From Rotaria sordida (lineage: Eukaryota > Rotifera > Eurotatoria > Philodinida > Philodinidae), in NCBI GenBank assembly GCA_905250125.1, contig CAJNOL010001108.1, positions 1-64,000 on the forward strand: a DNA stretch of 64,000 bases. The letters run 5' to 3'. The notes below the pieces were generated by a model. It saw only the letters and a list, made by a program, of their open reading frames with translations, had not been told where the DNA came from and did no database searches. Positions 36,887 to 47,617 of this stretch are shown one piece after another; position 1 is the stretch's first letter; each line of letters starts with the position of its first letter. The position numbers and the translations under genes were made by a program.

Positions 36887-37873
36887 TTATAGAGTACGAT
36901 GCTCCATCCGCTTCGGCACACCACTTGGCAGAGCCATCTTGCGTTGCCCTAAGCCGATGAGAAAATCTGTAAACCAGGCAGGTGCCATCGAAAGAGGAAA
37001 GCAGAAGAGACTTGATTGCCAACCGGGTCGGTAACGAATGCGCGGTTTCGAGCTTGTCACTGCATGATACATTGCACTAACTACTTTCATTGGATTATCA
37101 GCTGTTTGTGTTGTCATTTTTGTTCCTTCGGCAAGCCAGTCTGAAAAGTAATCCTCACCCCACCGCGCCTTGGCTTCATCATCAGTATGATTGATCCAAA
37201 CATCTCGCATTTTCTCTGCTATTCCCTCAATAATTGGCGTGCGCATGAAACCAGGCTCAATGATAGATACGTGCAAAGACCACATGATCATTTCTCGACG
37301 AAGACAGTCAGAAAATGCTTCAAGTGCATACTTTGAAGTGCTGTAAGCTGAAGCCCCGGCCGCCGCCAGATAGCCTGCCGCCGAACTCATATTCACTACG
37401 CGTGAGTTCGGTTCGGCGAGTAACAATGGCAAGAATGACTTGGTCATCGCTACATGACCGAAAAAGTTGACTTCCAATACTTGACGTATGGATGCGAGCG
37501 AGATCCAGTCGATGAGTCCACCACTGGCGATGCCAGCGTTGTTCACGAGGGCGTGCAGACTTGATGTCTTACTTTTCACCAAAGCTAAAGCGGCATCGAT
37601 ATCTTGCTGACGGGTAATATCTAGCAAGAAAACGATCGCGCGCGAGGAGAGTTGATTGGCGAGTGTTTGTTTGTTGTCGGCGTTATACACGCCGGCTAGA
37701 ACATGAAAGCCTTGCTTATCAAGCTCGATGGCAAGACTATATCCGAAGCCTGTATCGCAGCCACTGATCAACACATACTTGCCGCGTGGATCAATGCTAG
37801 GCGCTGGAAAGAAGTGTTCGTAGAGTCGATAGAGGATATAAGAAACCGATGCAATAGCAATCAATGAAAACAT
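36887..37873 (-). CDS. Membrane-anchored short-chain dehydrogenase (SDR9C, RDH/17beta-HSD-like)
   Basis: 328 residues, single exon. An N-terminal hydrophobic segment (MFSLIAIASVSYILYRLYEH) is followed by a Rossmann fold: cofactor motif SGCDTGFGY (about 38-46), NNAGIASGG (about 111), catalytic Ser in VVNMSSAAGY and the YSTSK Tyr/Lys pair (about 177-181), then EPGFMRTP. This pattern and the N-terminal anchor match retinol dehydrogenases and 17-beta-hydroxysteroid dehydrogenases of the SDR9C type, ER enzymes that oxidise or reduce retinoids or steroids with NAD(P). The true substrate is unknown. The coding DNA is clearly more GC-rich than its surroundings (for example 37350-37390) and has no intron, unlike SNRNP200; a retrocopy, transfer or strong codon bias are possible. 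All catalytic residues are present. Confidence 0.88.
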   Translation of the reverse strand: MFSLIAIASVSYILYRLYEHFFPAPSIDPRGKYVLISGCDTGFGYSLAIELDKQGFHVLAGVYNADNKQTLANQLSSRAIVFLLDITRQQDIDAALALVKSKTSSLHALVNNAGIASGGLIDWISLASIRQVLEVNFFGHVAMTKSFLPLLLAEPNSRVVNMSSAAGYLAAAGASAYSTSKYALEAFSDCLRREMIMWSLHVSIIEPGFMRTPIIEGIAEKMRDVWINHTDDEAKARWGEDYFSDWLAEGTKMTTQTADNPMKVVSAMYHAVTSSKPRIRYRPGWQSSLFCFPLSMAPAWFTDFLIGLGQRKMALPSGVPKRMEHRTL

Positions 37874-39197
37874 TGTTAATATCTATATGCAAAGATATGA
37901 GTGTTTTTTTTGTATGTAAAGGATGAAACGTGTGTCGACAATGATGCTGCAAAAAGTCAATGAATAAACGCACGATGATTTTCTTTTTGTCGTTCTCCCT
38001 TGACATTCCTCTAGATTTTATTCGTCGTCAGTAGATGAAAAGAACAAGAAGAAAAATAGTGGAGACAATTACATAATGGTGCAATTCATGTGCGTATGTT
38101 GATGACATCTTTTATGACTCAATAATATGTCGGTTAGTTGACAACATAATGCTAATGGTAAAAGAATCGATGATAGATCCGGATAATACAACAGTGACAA
38201 TCAAAAGAAAGAATAATACATAACTATCAGTTTCAAGCGATAATGACCACTGCTTACATACATTGAACGATTTCGCTATGGAGACATTGTCGATACAGAA
38301 GCGTCGTGAATGTTGATTGTGACAGTTTCAAGCATCTGTCCTTATATGTCACTTGACCTCTCCAAATAATAGTCCTGTGCTAATGATCTTGTTCAAGCTT
38401 TGTTTTTTTGTATTCGGGCGCACAAGTCATAACGACATGTTTTCATTGCATTGATCATTTCGAAACTCGACATCCGATCATTATCTCGAATAAATGTTCG
38501 TTGCTTTCAATGGGCTTCGTCGGCTAATTCTATTTTTCTCTCCTTATCTTTTTTATTCATTGATATTATTGGACACCGAGCGACTGTTTACCGTTATTTT
38601 TCTCGTTGCTCGTTATTGCTTGTTGATCGTCTCTCGACCATTGTCGATATTACCGACCGATCGTCAAACCACACTAGTGCTTGATTTGAATATTGCTGAT
38701 TTTCAAATGACTTCTACTGTCTATTTTTGGATACTGTCAACCAGACGTGGAACTGAACAGATTTTTTGTAACCGACCTGGTCCGGCAGGAGTTCGATCGA
38801 CTCATTTCCGAAGCCAAACTGGCAAAAATTCGGCAAAAACAATAGAATATAAAATGAATTTGTTGGTGGAAAATGGTAAGTGAGATCAAATTTTCAATCA
38901 TTACATATAGAAATTTGAAGTAGATAGCCTAAAAACATGGAAAACGCCAGCTTTATCATATCAAATCGCAAAATATCGGCTTTTCAAGCTGTATATCACA
39001 TTCGAGGCGATGCAACTCACCGATAAATCACACTATAGTGTACAATGGATAGTCAGCCCTAAAAACAAAGGTTCTCAGAAAATTTTTTCGTCTATCAGAC
39101 TTTGTGGAGCTGTCTGCGCTGATTCTTTTCATAAAAAAAATTTAATTTAGTTAATAAATGATGGTGCCAGCGTCAAAATACTTGAAAATTTCAAAAA

Positions 39198-39263
39198 GGG
39201 TATAGGCGTGAGCATGGGTGTGAGTATAGTTTTTCTCGTCAGTCACCCACATCCACACCTAGA
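39198..39263. repeat. Telomere-like inverted block 7
   Basis: GGGTATAGGCGTGAGCATGG arm then CACCCACATCCACACC arm around a short T-rich spacer. Confidence 0.55.
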
Positions 39264-39689
39264 TTGTCCATAGACAGAAAGATCGTTGTTTCATTATCAA
39301 TGTTCAAACATTGCGCATTGACCAGATTTAATAGGTGACCTGCCTCATTTCTTATCTATGAAGATGATGATAGAAGAGTCGACTATGGAGTTCGATTCAA
39401 TTTTGAAGCCTTTCAACTCCAATATCTACAACGAGAAATGGAGAACAAAATTCTTTGTCATGTATCGAGAAACAAAGAATCTACCCATGTCATCAAAATC
39501 GCATCACTTTTGATGGTTAATCGCGATTAATTAGCGACTTTATACGTAAAGAAAAAGCATTCTCGAATAACTGCGATTAATCAGTGATTTTTCAGATATC
39601 ATAATAGATCTCGCTAAATCGGCGTTTTTGCAACGAACTTTAGCAGTCAATATTATTTTATAAAAGTAACTTTTTTTTCTTTTAGTATC

Positions 39690-39995
39690 ACTTATTCCTT
39701 CACAATTTATGTAGAAAATATTTAGTTTGTAGGTGTTCTAAAAGTATCAGCTTTCTTCTTCAATGCATTATGGTAAAATAGAAGATAAAAAAAAATGACA
39801 CGAGATAATCACGTCCAATATAACCACCTTGGTCCTTCGTCCGTACGGATATTACAAGTAAAATGTACGTACCGGCAACTGTACATTTGCTATTTTATTG
39901 TAATGTACAGAAGAAGAAAGCTAATACTTTGGAAACATCTGTAAATTAAATTTTTTTCTAAATACATATAAATTATTGTAAGAGAACAATCGAAA
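39690..39995. mobile_element. Foldback element
   Basis: Arms about 39690-39782 and 39890-39990 are inverted copies (AAGTATCAGCTTTCTTCTTC against GAAGAAGAAAGCTAATACTT). The loop of about 110 bp contains the more GC-rich CGTCCGTACGG segment. Confidence 0.55.
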
Positions 39996-40078
39996 CTAAA
40001 AGAATTATACGTCCTTGCCATTAAAAACATAGAAAAAGCCTTTATTATGTACATCATCCGATCATCTCAATGAACAAT

Positions 40079-40131
40079 GTGGATGTGGACACGAGTGTTA
40101 TCGTTAGAAACATTGATATCCACACCCTTAA
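40079..40131. repeat. Telomere-like inverted block 8
   Basis: GTGGATGTGGACACGAG arm, spacer with TTAGAAAC, then ATCCACACCC arm. Confidence 0.5.
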
Positions 40132-41407
40132 ATACTGAGTCTTTTTTAATTAATTACTGAGCTTTTGAAATTATTTACTATGCTAACACTGATTTTTTAC
40201 TAAGCAATAAAATACGAGCCTTTCATTATTATCAAGTTTTGCATGAAAGATGTGATGATTATTGTGTTTAAATGGCATGTGAAAACACTGCTATTATTGT
40301 GTTAATGATTGTCCAAAACTGCGACAAGATTCTAGAAAATCTTGTACTTTGATAGATTTCAGCTATGATTAATGCTATTTGAAGAATCTAATCAAGATAA
40401 CAATCTAGTATAAAACAAATTCGAGCTCAAAAGATGCTATTTTGGCTTAGTTATCAGACATTTTTCAGAAACTATAGAGAACTATAGATTAAAACAACAG
40501 AAAACTTATGAATTGTTTAAAATAGGTTAAAAATCAATGCAAATATCTAAATTTAATTTAGTATCTATTCAATCAATACTGTGTGATAAGATGTTTCAAG
40601 GGTCACAGAATGCATCTACTTTCTCTTACTTTTATCGCTTCACTCAATGGAAGTACTTGGGCAAAGTAGTTTTTCAGTTTAGAAAGTTGGTCTGCTTTTA
40701 AATGTAAAGTATTTTTCGCTTAAATTATTTCCTTACTACTCAATAGAAGTAAATCTTAAAAAGTTTTCGTGGAGATTTCAGCGGTAAAACTTTTTATAAA
40801 ACAATTAAGTCAAAGAGTTAAGAAGGATAAAAATGATATTATGTTATTGTTGTTGATGATGTTTAACAAATGTGAGCTTTTATTTTTATTCGATTATTGA
40901 TTTTTTTCATTACATTCTTGTTTTTCATGATCATCTTCGAATTCCAATGAATGATGTGCTGATAAATGTAATAATTCATTGTCACATTATCAAATGTTTA
41001 ATCTTCATCGTCGAAAAGCAGTTTACGATGCTATTTATCTATATTATATATATTCACTAAATTTATATTACTGTTGATGCGAAGGAAGTTTAATCTTAAT
41101 TTTTCTCTTCTCCTAGCACCATTCAAAGTTCTATCTTTTTCTTCCTCCGAAGAAAATCTATTCCTTTTATCCATTGATAAGCTACATATTACTTTCTCTT
41201 CTACATTCTTACAACTTTGATTCTCCAATAAACATGATTGAACAATAATCCAACGAAAAAAACAAATTAAAACGAAGGGTTTAGACAAAGGTCTTCTATT
41301 ATGGGACGGCACTGGAATATGTAGAGTTGGAGGAGTTTATACCATATGATTCAAATTGTTCAATATAAAATGTAAGAACGAAGATTGATGTCATTGACAA
41401 TTACATT

Positions 41408-42226
41408 TCATCGTGCTGGTGTGATAAACTCATGTGTTAGTTCGGAATAGATTGAGATATATTTCTTTTCGAAATCAATCCATCTATGGGATTCCATATT
41501 AAGAATATCGTCATAGAGATAATTCGCACTTGTGTAATTTGTCAATTGACTGAAACGTTTGACATCGATGCCGAAATAGAGTATGCGAATAGAATGCCAT
41601 ATTAATTTTTTTGTTTTATAAAAGTTATAATTACTAGGTAATGGTGTATGATTCCATATTGGATCTTTTGACATATTATCGATTACTTCTCGAGTTTTTA
41701 TATCATTATTTTCTGTTGAAAATAAGTTTTCTATCATATTTTTACATGCCATAAAAAGATGAGATCGAGAATGATTAATAATGGATTGTGTTAACATTTT
41801 ATCATCGACACAAAATTCATCAGAAAACTTTCGATTTTCAATCCATTTGAGTTGTGCCGGTAGATAAATACATTCAATGGCAAACATTGTGTTTGTTTTA
41901 AGAAGCATAGAAAAAGTAGGTACATTGAATATCCATACTTGTGCCTCTCTATCGCCCAAATCAATAAAACATGTTCTATCCGATGTATCAGAAAATAAAT
42001 GACGAAAATCTGGATTTATCCAATTGTGTCTTGTTAACCAGTTTACACTCTTCCATTTCAAAAATGGATGAATATTCAATGCATTTGATTTTAGTATCAT
42101 TACAATATCGTAATCACTTTGTCGCTGTTCACTTGCTGTGCCGTACGCATGTGATCCAAACACATATATACATTCGACTAATTTTTCATCAAGTTGAAGT
42201 GCAGATAGGAGTATGGTCTTGTTCAT
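41408..42226 (-). CDS. Nucleotidyltransferase-fold protein
   Basis: 272 residues, single exon, starting MNKTILLSALQL. The hallmark of the pol-beta nucleotidyltransferase superfamily is present at about residues 24-40: GSHAYGTASEQRQSDYDIV, that is GS-(x)n-SDxD with both metal-binding acidic residues. A third acidic position may be in the CFIDLGDREAQVW strand (about 86-98). The remainder is helical and hydrophobic-rich (SMLLKTNTMFAIECIYLP, then a helical C-terminal domain), similar in layout to stand-alone bacterial, phage or giant-virus nucleotidyltransferases of unknown substrate. It may transfer a nucleotide to RNA or protein; substrate and biological role are not deducible. The absence of introns and its taxon-unusual look make transfer from a microbe plausible but unproven. 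Confidence 0.8.
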   Translation of the reverse strand: MNKTILLSALQLDEKLVECIYVFGSHAYGTASEQRQSDYDIVMILKSNALNIHPFLKWKSVNWLTRHNWINPDFRHLFSDTSDRTCFIDLGDREAQVWIFNVPTFSMLLKTNTMFAIECIYLPAQLKWIENRKFSDEFCVDDKMLTQSIINHSRSHLFMACKNMIENLFSTENNDIKTREVIDNMSKDPIWNHTPLPSNYNFYKTKKLIWHSIRILYFGIDVKRFSQLTNYTSANYLYDDILNMESHRWIDFEKKYISIYSELTHEFITPAR

Positions 42227-42654
42227 TGCTGATGTTTATTGAAATGCAGTTCGAATGTTGATTGTTGAATTTACTTGCTGCTAGACTGACTGTAAAACAG
42301 TATTAGACTTTTACATATATCATGTATGGCAACTTAGTCGTGCAATATTTTTCACCCATGCTTTTGTGTTCTGCTCAAAATACACAAATGAGTCATGTAA
42401 TTGTGAAAGACACTCCTTTTCTTATGACGTATGCATACAGGTTAAATTATTGCGTTGCAAGTCATAGTGCACTCTACGATATATGCATATCTTGCAACAA
42501 GTATTCTCAAGGATATATTTTTACTACTGTCGGCATCAAAATATAATGCGCGTCGACACATGCTCATTATTTTGAGAATGTAAGCAGCTACAAGCCTGCG
42601 GTTTTTACTATTCAAAAGAAAAATCTCACGAAAGAAAAACTCTATTAAATTATT

Positions 42655-43390
42655 CACAAGGGAACATTCCCAGGTGTCTATTCGCTTTTGAGTCGAGACG
42701 ACTTTGCGCATCTTGTAGATCTTGTTGAGTTATGTTTACCATAAAAGTACGTGCTCCTAGCTTATTTTAGAGGAACGAGTTATCGCGAACGTTAACGTGA
42801 TTTTTATTGTCAATAATTACACAACTTCTTAAAATTACAAGCGGTACAATTGAAACTGTTGAAATAGTGAACACCAATGTCCTAATATTATTTGTTCTTG
42901 TTCTCTCGGTACATGTTGGTAACATAAAGATAGAAGAAAAAATAGATAAAGTCTGATAACAAGCTATAATTATCAAGTATCTGAAATAGTATTATGACAT
43001 TGGTATTCATTATTCCAACAGTTTCAATTGTATCGCTTGTAATTTTAAGAAGTTGCATAATTAATGACAATAAAAATTACGTTAACATTTACGATAATTC
43101 GTATTTCCAAGGTCACTTAGATTCAAAATTTCACATTATCTACTACATGAGTACCACTATACATGAGGAAAATCTCACCTCGTTTCAATTGATTTTGGTT
43201 GAGATAGTGATTTTTTTCTGATAGCATGACTCTTATGGCTGTAATAGAGTAAAAACGTTTCGATCTCCTCAAAAACAAGCTAGGAGCATGAACTTTTTTT
43301 AATGGTAGACATAACTCATCAAGATCTACAAGATGCGCAAAGTTTCGACTCAAAAGTGAATAGACACCTGGGAATGTTTCCTTTGTCATG
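42655..43390. mobile_element. Asymmetric foldback / inverted duplication with coding arms
   Basis: Left arm 42655-42890 and right arm 42990-43390 are inverted copies around a centre near 42940; the right arm holds about 130 extra bases (43100-43225). Both arms encode the peptide TFPGVYSLLSR--FAHLVDL-ELCLP (plus strand on the left, minus on the right). The left copy ends in a stop soon after; the right copy is open for 88 codons (43389-43123). Confidence 0.6.
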
Positions 43391-44089
43391 CAGCGAATTG
43401 ATCGAGTTGGTTAGCTTTTATTGTGAACTTTGACCAGAAGTTTTCGAAAAAAAAATTCCTGAACTAATGTCCATTTCAAAATAAAAGGGAGATAGTTGTT
43501 TTTCGAATAACTCTTCAACGAAAAGAGCTATCGATCTGTGGTTTTCACCATTAGCAAGAGGCTGACATTCTGCATCTTTCTCTATATATTAATTAACAAA
43601 ATTAGCTCATAAATCTGATGAGCAGCCAATGGAATTCAAAGAAACAATTAAAGTGCTTTGAAAAATGTATAGAATTTCAATTATAAGGAATGCATTAGAT
43701 TCACCTACTCAAGATCTATAACTCTACATAAACCCGAAATTATTATTTTATATCATGCAAAAGATATACATTCAACACTGATCGTTAAAAATGCTTGAAA
43801 TAACCTTTCGTGAAATTTTTCAACGTTGAATAATTCTATGTCTATTAATGAATAGTTATGTTTTCGACTACTATGAATAGAATGAAAGTGTTTATATTGT
43901 AACAAAATCATTCTTTGTTATATAAAAGCAGTGTTAATTACATTAAACCACCAATCGAGTATCCTAGTTGCCGACCATGATGACACAACATAGTCCTACA
44001 TGTCGAATATACTTTTAGTATGTCTGATTATACATACAGTTAGTTCTTCAAAGCAATAGTTGGTAATATGAAACAACAAAAGAGAAGTA

Positions 44090-44152
44090 GGATGTGAGTG
44101 TACCTCAAAAAGAGAAACGACCACACACCACACCCACACTCACACTCTCTCA
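44090..44152. repeat. Telomere-like inverted block 9
   Basis: GGATGTGAGTGTACC arm, A-rich spacer (AAAAAGAGAAAC), then CACACACCACACCCACACTC arm. Confidence 0.6.
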
Positions 44153-44232
44153 TTTCATTAATTTGTTTTTTGCTATGATCGAAGCTCTAGTTAGAAACGA
44201 TAAAAGGATCGGTCATAGTCTTAAAAATTACA

Positions 44233-44436
44233 ATGAGCATTGAGTTAGAAGGTATTTCTTTAAAATCAGCTATTTCACAATTAGCTTCGCCAGAGAGAAA
44301 ATGTTTTGACCTGTTACAGAAGATTGAAGAGTATTTTAAATCATCTACTACTAATGTTGAACAAATTATATCAATAGAAAATTGCAATATGTTAAAAAAG
44401 CTGTTAGCGCAATCCTCTGCGAGATTAAAAATGTGA
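44233..44436 (+). CDS. Short ORF, unrecognised, possibly frameshifted
   Basis: 67 residues from an ATG with protein-like start (MSIELEGISLKSAISQLASP). The +1 frame from 44382 continues with plausible protein (KAVSAILCEIKNVKHDVPAV), so the original product may have been longer and frameshifted, or spliced. No domain recognised. A related segment (AAAAAAGCT-GTTAGCGCA) recurs just after the methyltransferase stop at 63245. Confidence 0.25.
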   Translation: MSIELEGISLKSAISQLASPERKCFDLLQKIEEYFKSSTTNVEQIISIENCNMLKKLLAQSSARLKM

Positions 44437-45202
44437 AACACGATGTACCTGCTGTCGCCAATCTTATAAAAATTGTTCTTTTTTATACATATTGGTATAA
44501 ATTTCTTCATTTTGGGTTACTTTACACTATAGAGCTAAAATTGGATAATACTCCATATATGCTCCAGTCATGTGTTAGTTATGTATTATCTCTGATAGTC
44601 CCTTGAACTCTTCTTTCACAGTCTATGATAATCCCTGGAGCTTGTCTGTCACGGTCTGTGAGGGGAGGAGGAGTAGGTCCAAATTTCTATCCCTAAACAC
44701 TTCAACACTCCTTTCAGATAGTGTTTCACAAAATAATTGTAGATTAGCATAGTATTGGATTTGATTAGGTAACTTATGAGATACGACGATCGAATCGAGG
44801 ATCATCTGCAACTCTGAATCTCATGAAATGTAAATGCATTCGAACTGCAGTTTGTGTCGCCGATCAGGGTGTACCGAGAAAGGTATTCCTGCAAAGTTTC
44901 AGCCCATAGATCTCTAAAAACTCTAAAAATCTAAGAGTACCGAATACTTTTCAGCATTAGGGTAACCTCAGATTTTCTCTTGTCTTAATTTAAAAGATGT
45001 TATTTTAAAGCAATTTATCAATTAGAAATGTTCTCTAGCTTCAAAGGAGACCGCTGATTAGTTTGAAAACAACAAGTATTTTGTTCGGCTGCATGTTCAA
45101 CGTATTAACTCTAGAACTTGAATTCAAAACATATCATCAGGATTTCTGATTTTTTTTTTATTGTATCATCAAAGATCAAGTTATACTGTAGGACTTCATT
45201 TT

Positions 45203-45532
45203 TCAGCGTGTCATTTCTTGAGCTTTGGTACATCGTCTGTTACAACCACAACCATATTGGCAGCATTTTTCGTCCAGATTACATTGACTATCTCTCACGC
45301 AGCAATCGGGTTTGTTTGCACATACTGTAATAGCCTGACTGGCCGGCACAGGTGGACAAAAGGGGGCGCACATTAGAATAGGCGGACAAGAACCTAAGAG
45401 AAATCCATTGTAATATCCTTTTGAAAAAGATAGAAGCTCACCATCATGAGTCTTTTGTAGCTGGCTCTTTGGAAGTGCCTCAACAGTAAAACAGAAGAGA
45501 GCGATAAGTAAGAGTAAAACGAAAGAGCGCAT
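45203..45532 (-). CDS. Secreted WAP-type four-disulfide-core peptide
   Basis: The start Met at 45532 begins a classic signal peptide (MRSFVLLLLIALFCFTVEAL), followed by a short linker and a Cys-rich domain with spacing CVRDSQCNLDEKCCQYGCGC, the diagnostic KCC plus surrounding Cys of whey-acidic-protein domains. WAP proteins are extracellular serine-protease inhibitors or antimicrobial peptides. A 48-bp GT-AG intron (45441-45394, donor GATG|GTGAGC, acceptor TTCTCTTAG) is likely: it preserves frame and gives 93 residues; if retained the product has 109. Both forms are open because 48 is divisible by three, so alternative retention is possible. An extra upstream in-frame Met at 45577 would spoil the signal peptide and is disfavoured. 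Confidence 0.85.
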   Translation of the reverse strand: MRSFVLLLLIALFCFTVEALPKSQLQKTHDGELLSFSKGYYNGFLLGSCPPILMCAPFCPPVPASQAITVCANKPDCCVRDSQCNLDEKCCQYGCGCNRRCTKAQEMTR

Positions 45533-46874
45533 TGTAACGATTGCTTGATCGTGTGTGTGTGAAGTATAACAACACAAGTAAGAGGCACTTTAGTAATAAG
45601 CACACAAACACACATCTGTTCTTTTTTCTCATTATTTTTCAGTCCTATTCTATTGAAGACTGATTATAACAGAAAAGTTGGCAGTCAATACAAATATTTG
45701 CCATGAGAATTTACTTTCAAGCGTAAGCTACATGAAACATTTTGCAAAGGTTCACAATTTTTTCACTCACTAGCAAAGAGAACGACATTATCACACAAAA
45801 AAAATTAGGCTTTGGTTTCATCGAGTGTCTAACAACTGATATCTTTGTGTGGGGTGTGAGTGTTGGTATGGGTGGGTGAGGGTGAGAGATAGAAGAGAAC
45901 CACACCCACACCCCTAATAATCGAAAATCGACGTAGGACGATCGAAATGAGCATTGAGATCACAGGCAGATATTCGGAAAGCTTGTGGTATATTTCATTG
46001 GCTAAAAATTCGAGGTATTTTATGATCTTGATGACACGTCAATTTAATACCACGTCACTCGACTGTAATATCAAATTTCCAAAGGAGAAGAATAACAGTT
46101 TCTGTTTTCATTCGACATTTTCTTTTCTCATAGGACACAAACCAATGATTCATACATGTTTTTTCTTTGCTGATAAGAGAATCGATCATTCAAACGTAAT
46201 GACGCTCGCAAAAGAAAAAATAGATGAAAAAAAAATATTCCTCCATTGCGGCATCGATTTGTGTCTGGATTATGATACATTCGTGTTCTTTCGTCATTGT
46301 CAACTGTAAAAATTTCTACAAATGAATATCAGATCGAATCAAATAGAATATGAAAAGTATGTCGATTTCGCCTAAAAAGAAACAATGTCTTTTCGAGAAC
46401 TATATGCTGAACAATACATTCTTTTATTGATGTGCTGAAACTTTTGAAAAAGTATTTTCTCTTCAGATTCATTCTTATGTTATCGATCGAGAATTAATTT
46501 CTTGTTATAGACACAATTCAGAAAAAAGACGATACTCTAAGATTAACAATTTATTGTAGATAATGAAATAGCACACGATTAGTTCCTGTTTCGTCGAAAA
46601 AATAAATTCTAATTAATCAATGAAGAATGTATCATCATTTGATGAGATTTTTTCGTCATACTAATCAGGAATAGTGCCGAATTACTTGTAGATAACTTTG
46701 TCAAAAAAAAAATTTATTATAGAGCAGATTTAGATACATAAATAAGAAATTATTAAGAGAATATATGAATATAGAAAAGAAAAAAATCAATACTTTTTAT
46801 TCCGATTAATTTCTTCTCAATAAATTCTTTTTACTTGTTATGAGGAATCTTCGGAATGTCTTTTTAATTTCATT
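45533..46874. other. Intergenic region
   Basis: 5' flank of the WAP gene and the telomere-like block. An ORF at 45947-46309 shows no domain and is not supported. Confidence 0.35.
45847..45915. repeat. Telomere-like inverted block 10
   Basis: Strongest copy: GTGTGGGGTGTGAGTGTTGG continuing with GGGTGGGTGAGGG, spacer AGAAGAGAA, then CCACACCCACACCCC. Confidence 0.7.
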
Positions 46875-47096
46875 CTAAATTCTTCCGTTTTTACATTTCA
46901 TTTCATCACCATCATGATTATGTGATTTCTTCATGCATGGTGGATTTGAACCATATTGTATAGCACGTCCAGGGCATGAACAACTTTCACATTTTCAAAA
47001 CACAGTTGTGTTTAAAATTTTATCTTGAGTGTAGCCAAAAGTATCAAGCAATAAAGTTGGTTTATTACGTTTACTTTCAACAATAGATAGCATCAT
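46875..47096 (-). pseudogene. FLYWCH zinc-finger remnant
   Basis: From ATG 47096 the frame reads MMLSIVESKRNKPTLLLDTF, then GYTQDKILNTTVF, an in-frame TGA where FLYWCH fingers have Trp, then KCESCSCPGRAIQY and finally KKSHNHDGDEMKC. The Cys/Cys/His/His zinc ligands and the R-KP-L, TFGY core match FLYWCH domains, usually found with MULE-type transposases in such genomes. Apart from the Trp-to-stop change the domain is well kept, so inactivation seems recent. Confidence 0.65.
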
Positions 47097-47617
47097 TTTC
47101 TGTAATGATGAATGAATATAGCAAAAAAAAATGAATTTTTCCTTTTTATTCCACACATATATATATATACTTTTACGAAATTACAGATTACTAGTATAGG
47201 GATATCAATTAGTTTCTTTTTAAGAATATAGTTTAAGTCAATCAAAGCAATTGGGCTTATCACTTTGATTATCCTCTTTTTCATTACAGTTTAATTTTTC
47301 GATGAAACGGGCACGGTCGTTTTTTCATTTTCGACGAAACGAGAATCTACCATAGCACACATACATACATGTGCCACGTCATGAAGTGACTCAACTATGA
47401 TTATTTCCATTAGGCACTGCGACTCCGTAATAATATTTGCATTGGTAGCAGCTAAAATTACGCAATATTTTTTGAAGCACATACGTCATCGTTTTGTATA
47501 ACATTTAAGGTCATTATTTGATGAATATATATATATATTGCGTCGATTCTATAGTTTGTCACTTCATATTTTTTTTTCTGTTCCTCCTTTGATACGATAG
47601 AAAGGAAGCAAATAAGA
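47097..47617. other. Intergenic, upstream of HAD gene
   Basis: AT-rich; no gene supported. A TA-repeat run lies at about 47527-47539. Confidence 0.3.

Larger units (their letters stand above)
37874..41407. other. Intergenic region
   Basis: The 5' flank of the dehydrogenase gene lies at 37874-38400. Short ORFs at 38451-38883 lack domains. Telomere-like blocks are at 39198-39263 and 40079-40131, and an inverted repeat at 39690-39995. No gene is supported. Confidence 0.35.
42227..45202. other. Intergenic region
   Basis: Contains the inverted duplication, a telomere-like block at 44090-44152 and one weak ORF; otherwise no gene is supported. Confidence 0.35.

Noticed and set aside
31944..47050. 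TGA possibly read as Trp (stops at Trp positions in the transposase and FLYWCH remnants)
   Set aside because: SNRNP200 and other intact genes use TGG for conserved Trp and TGA as terminator; the TGA codons sit in genes with other damage or in transposon relics.
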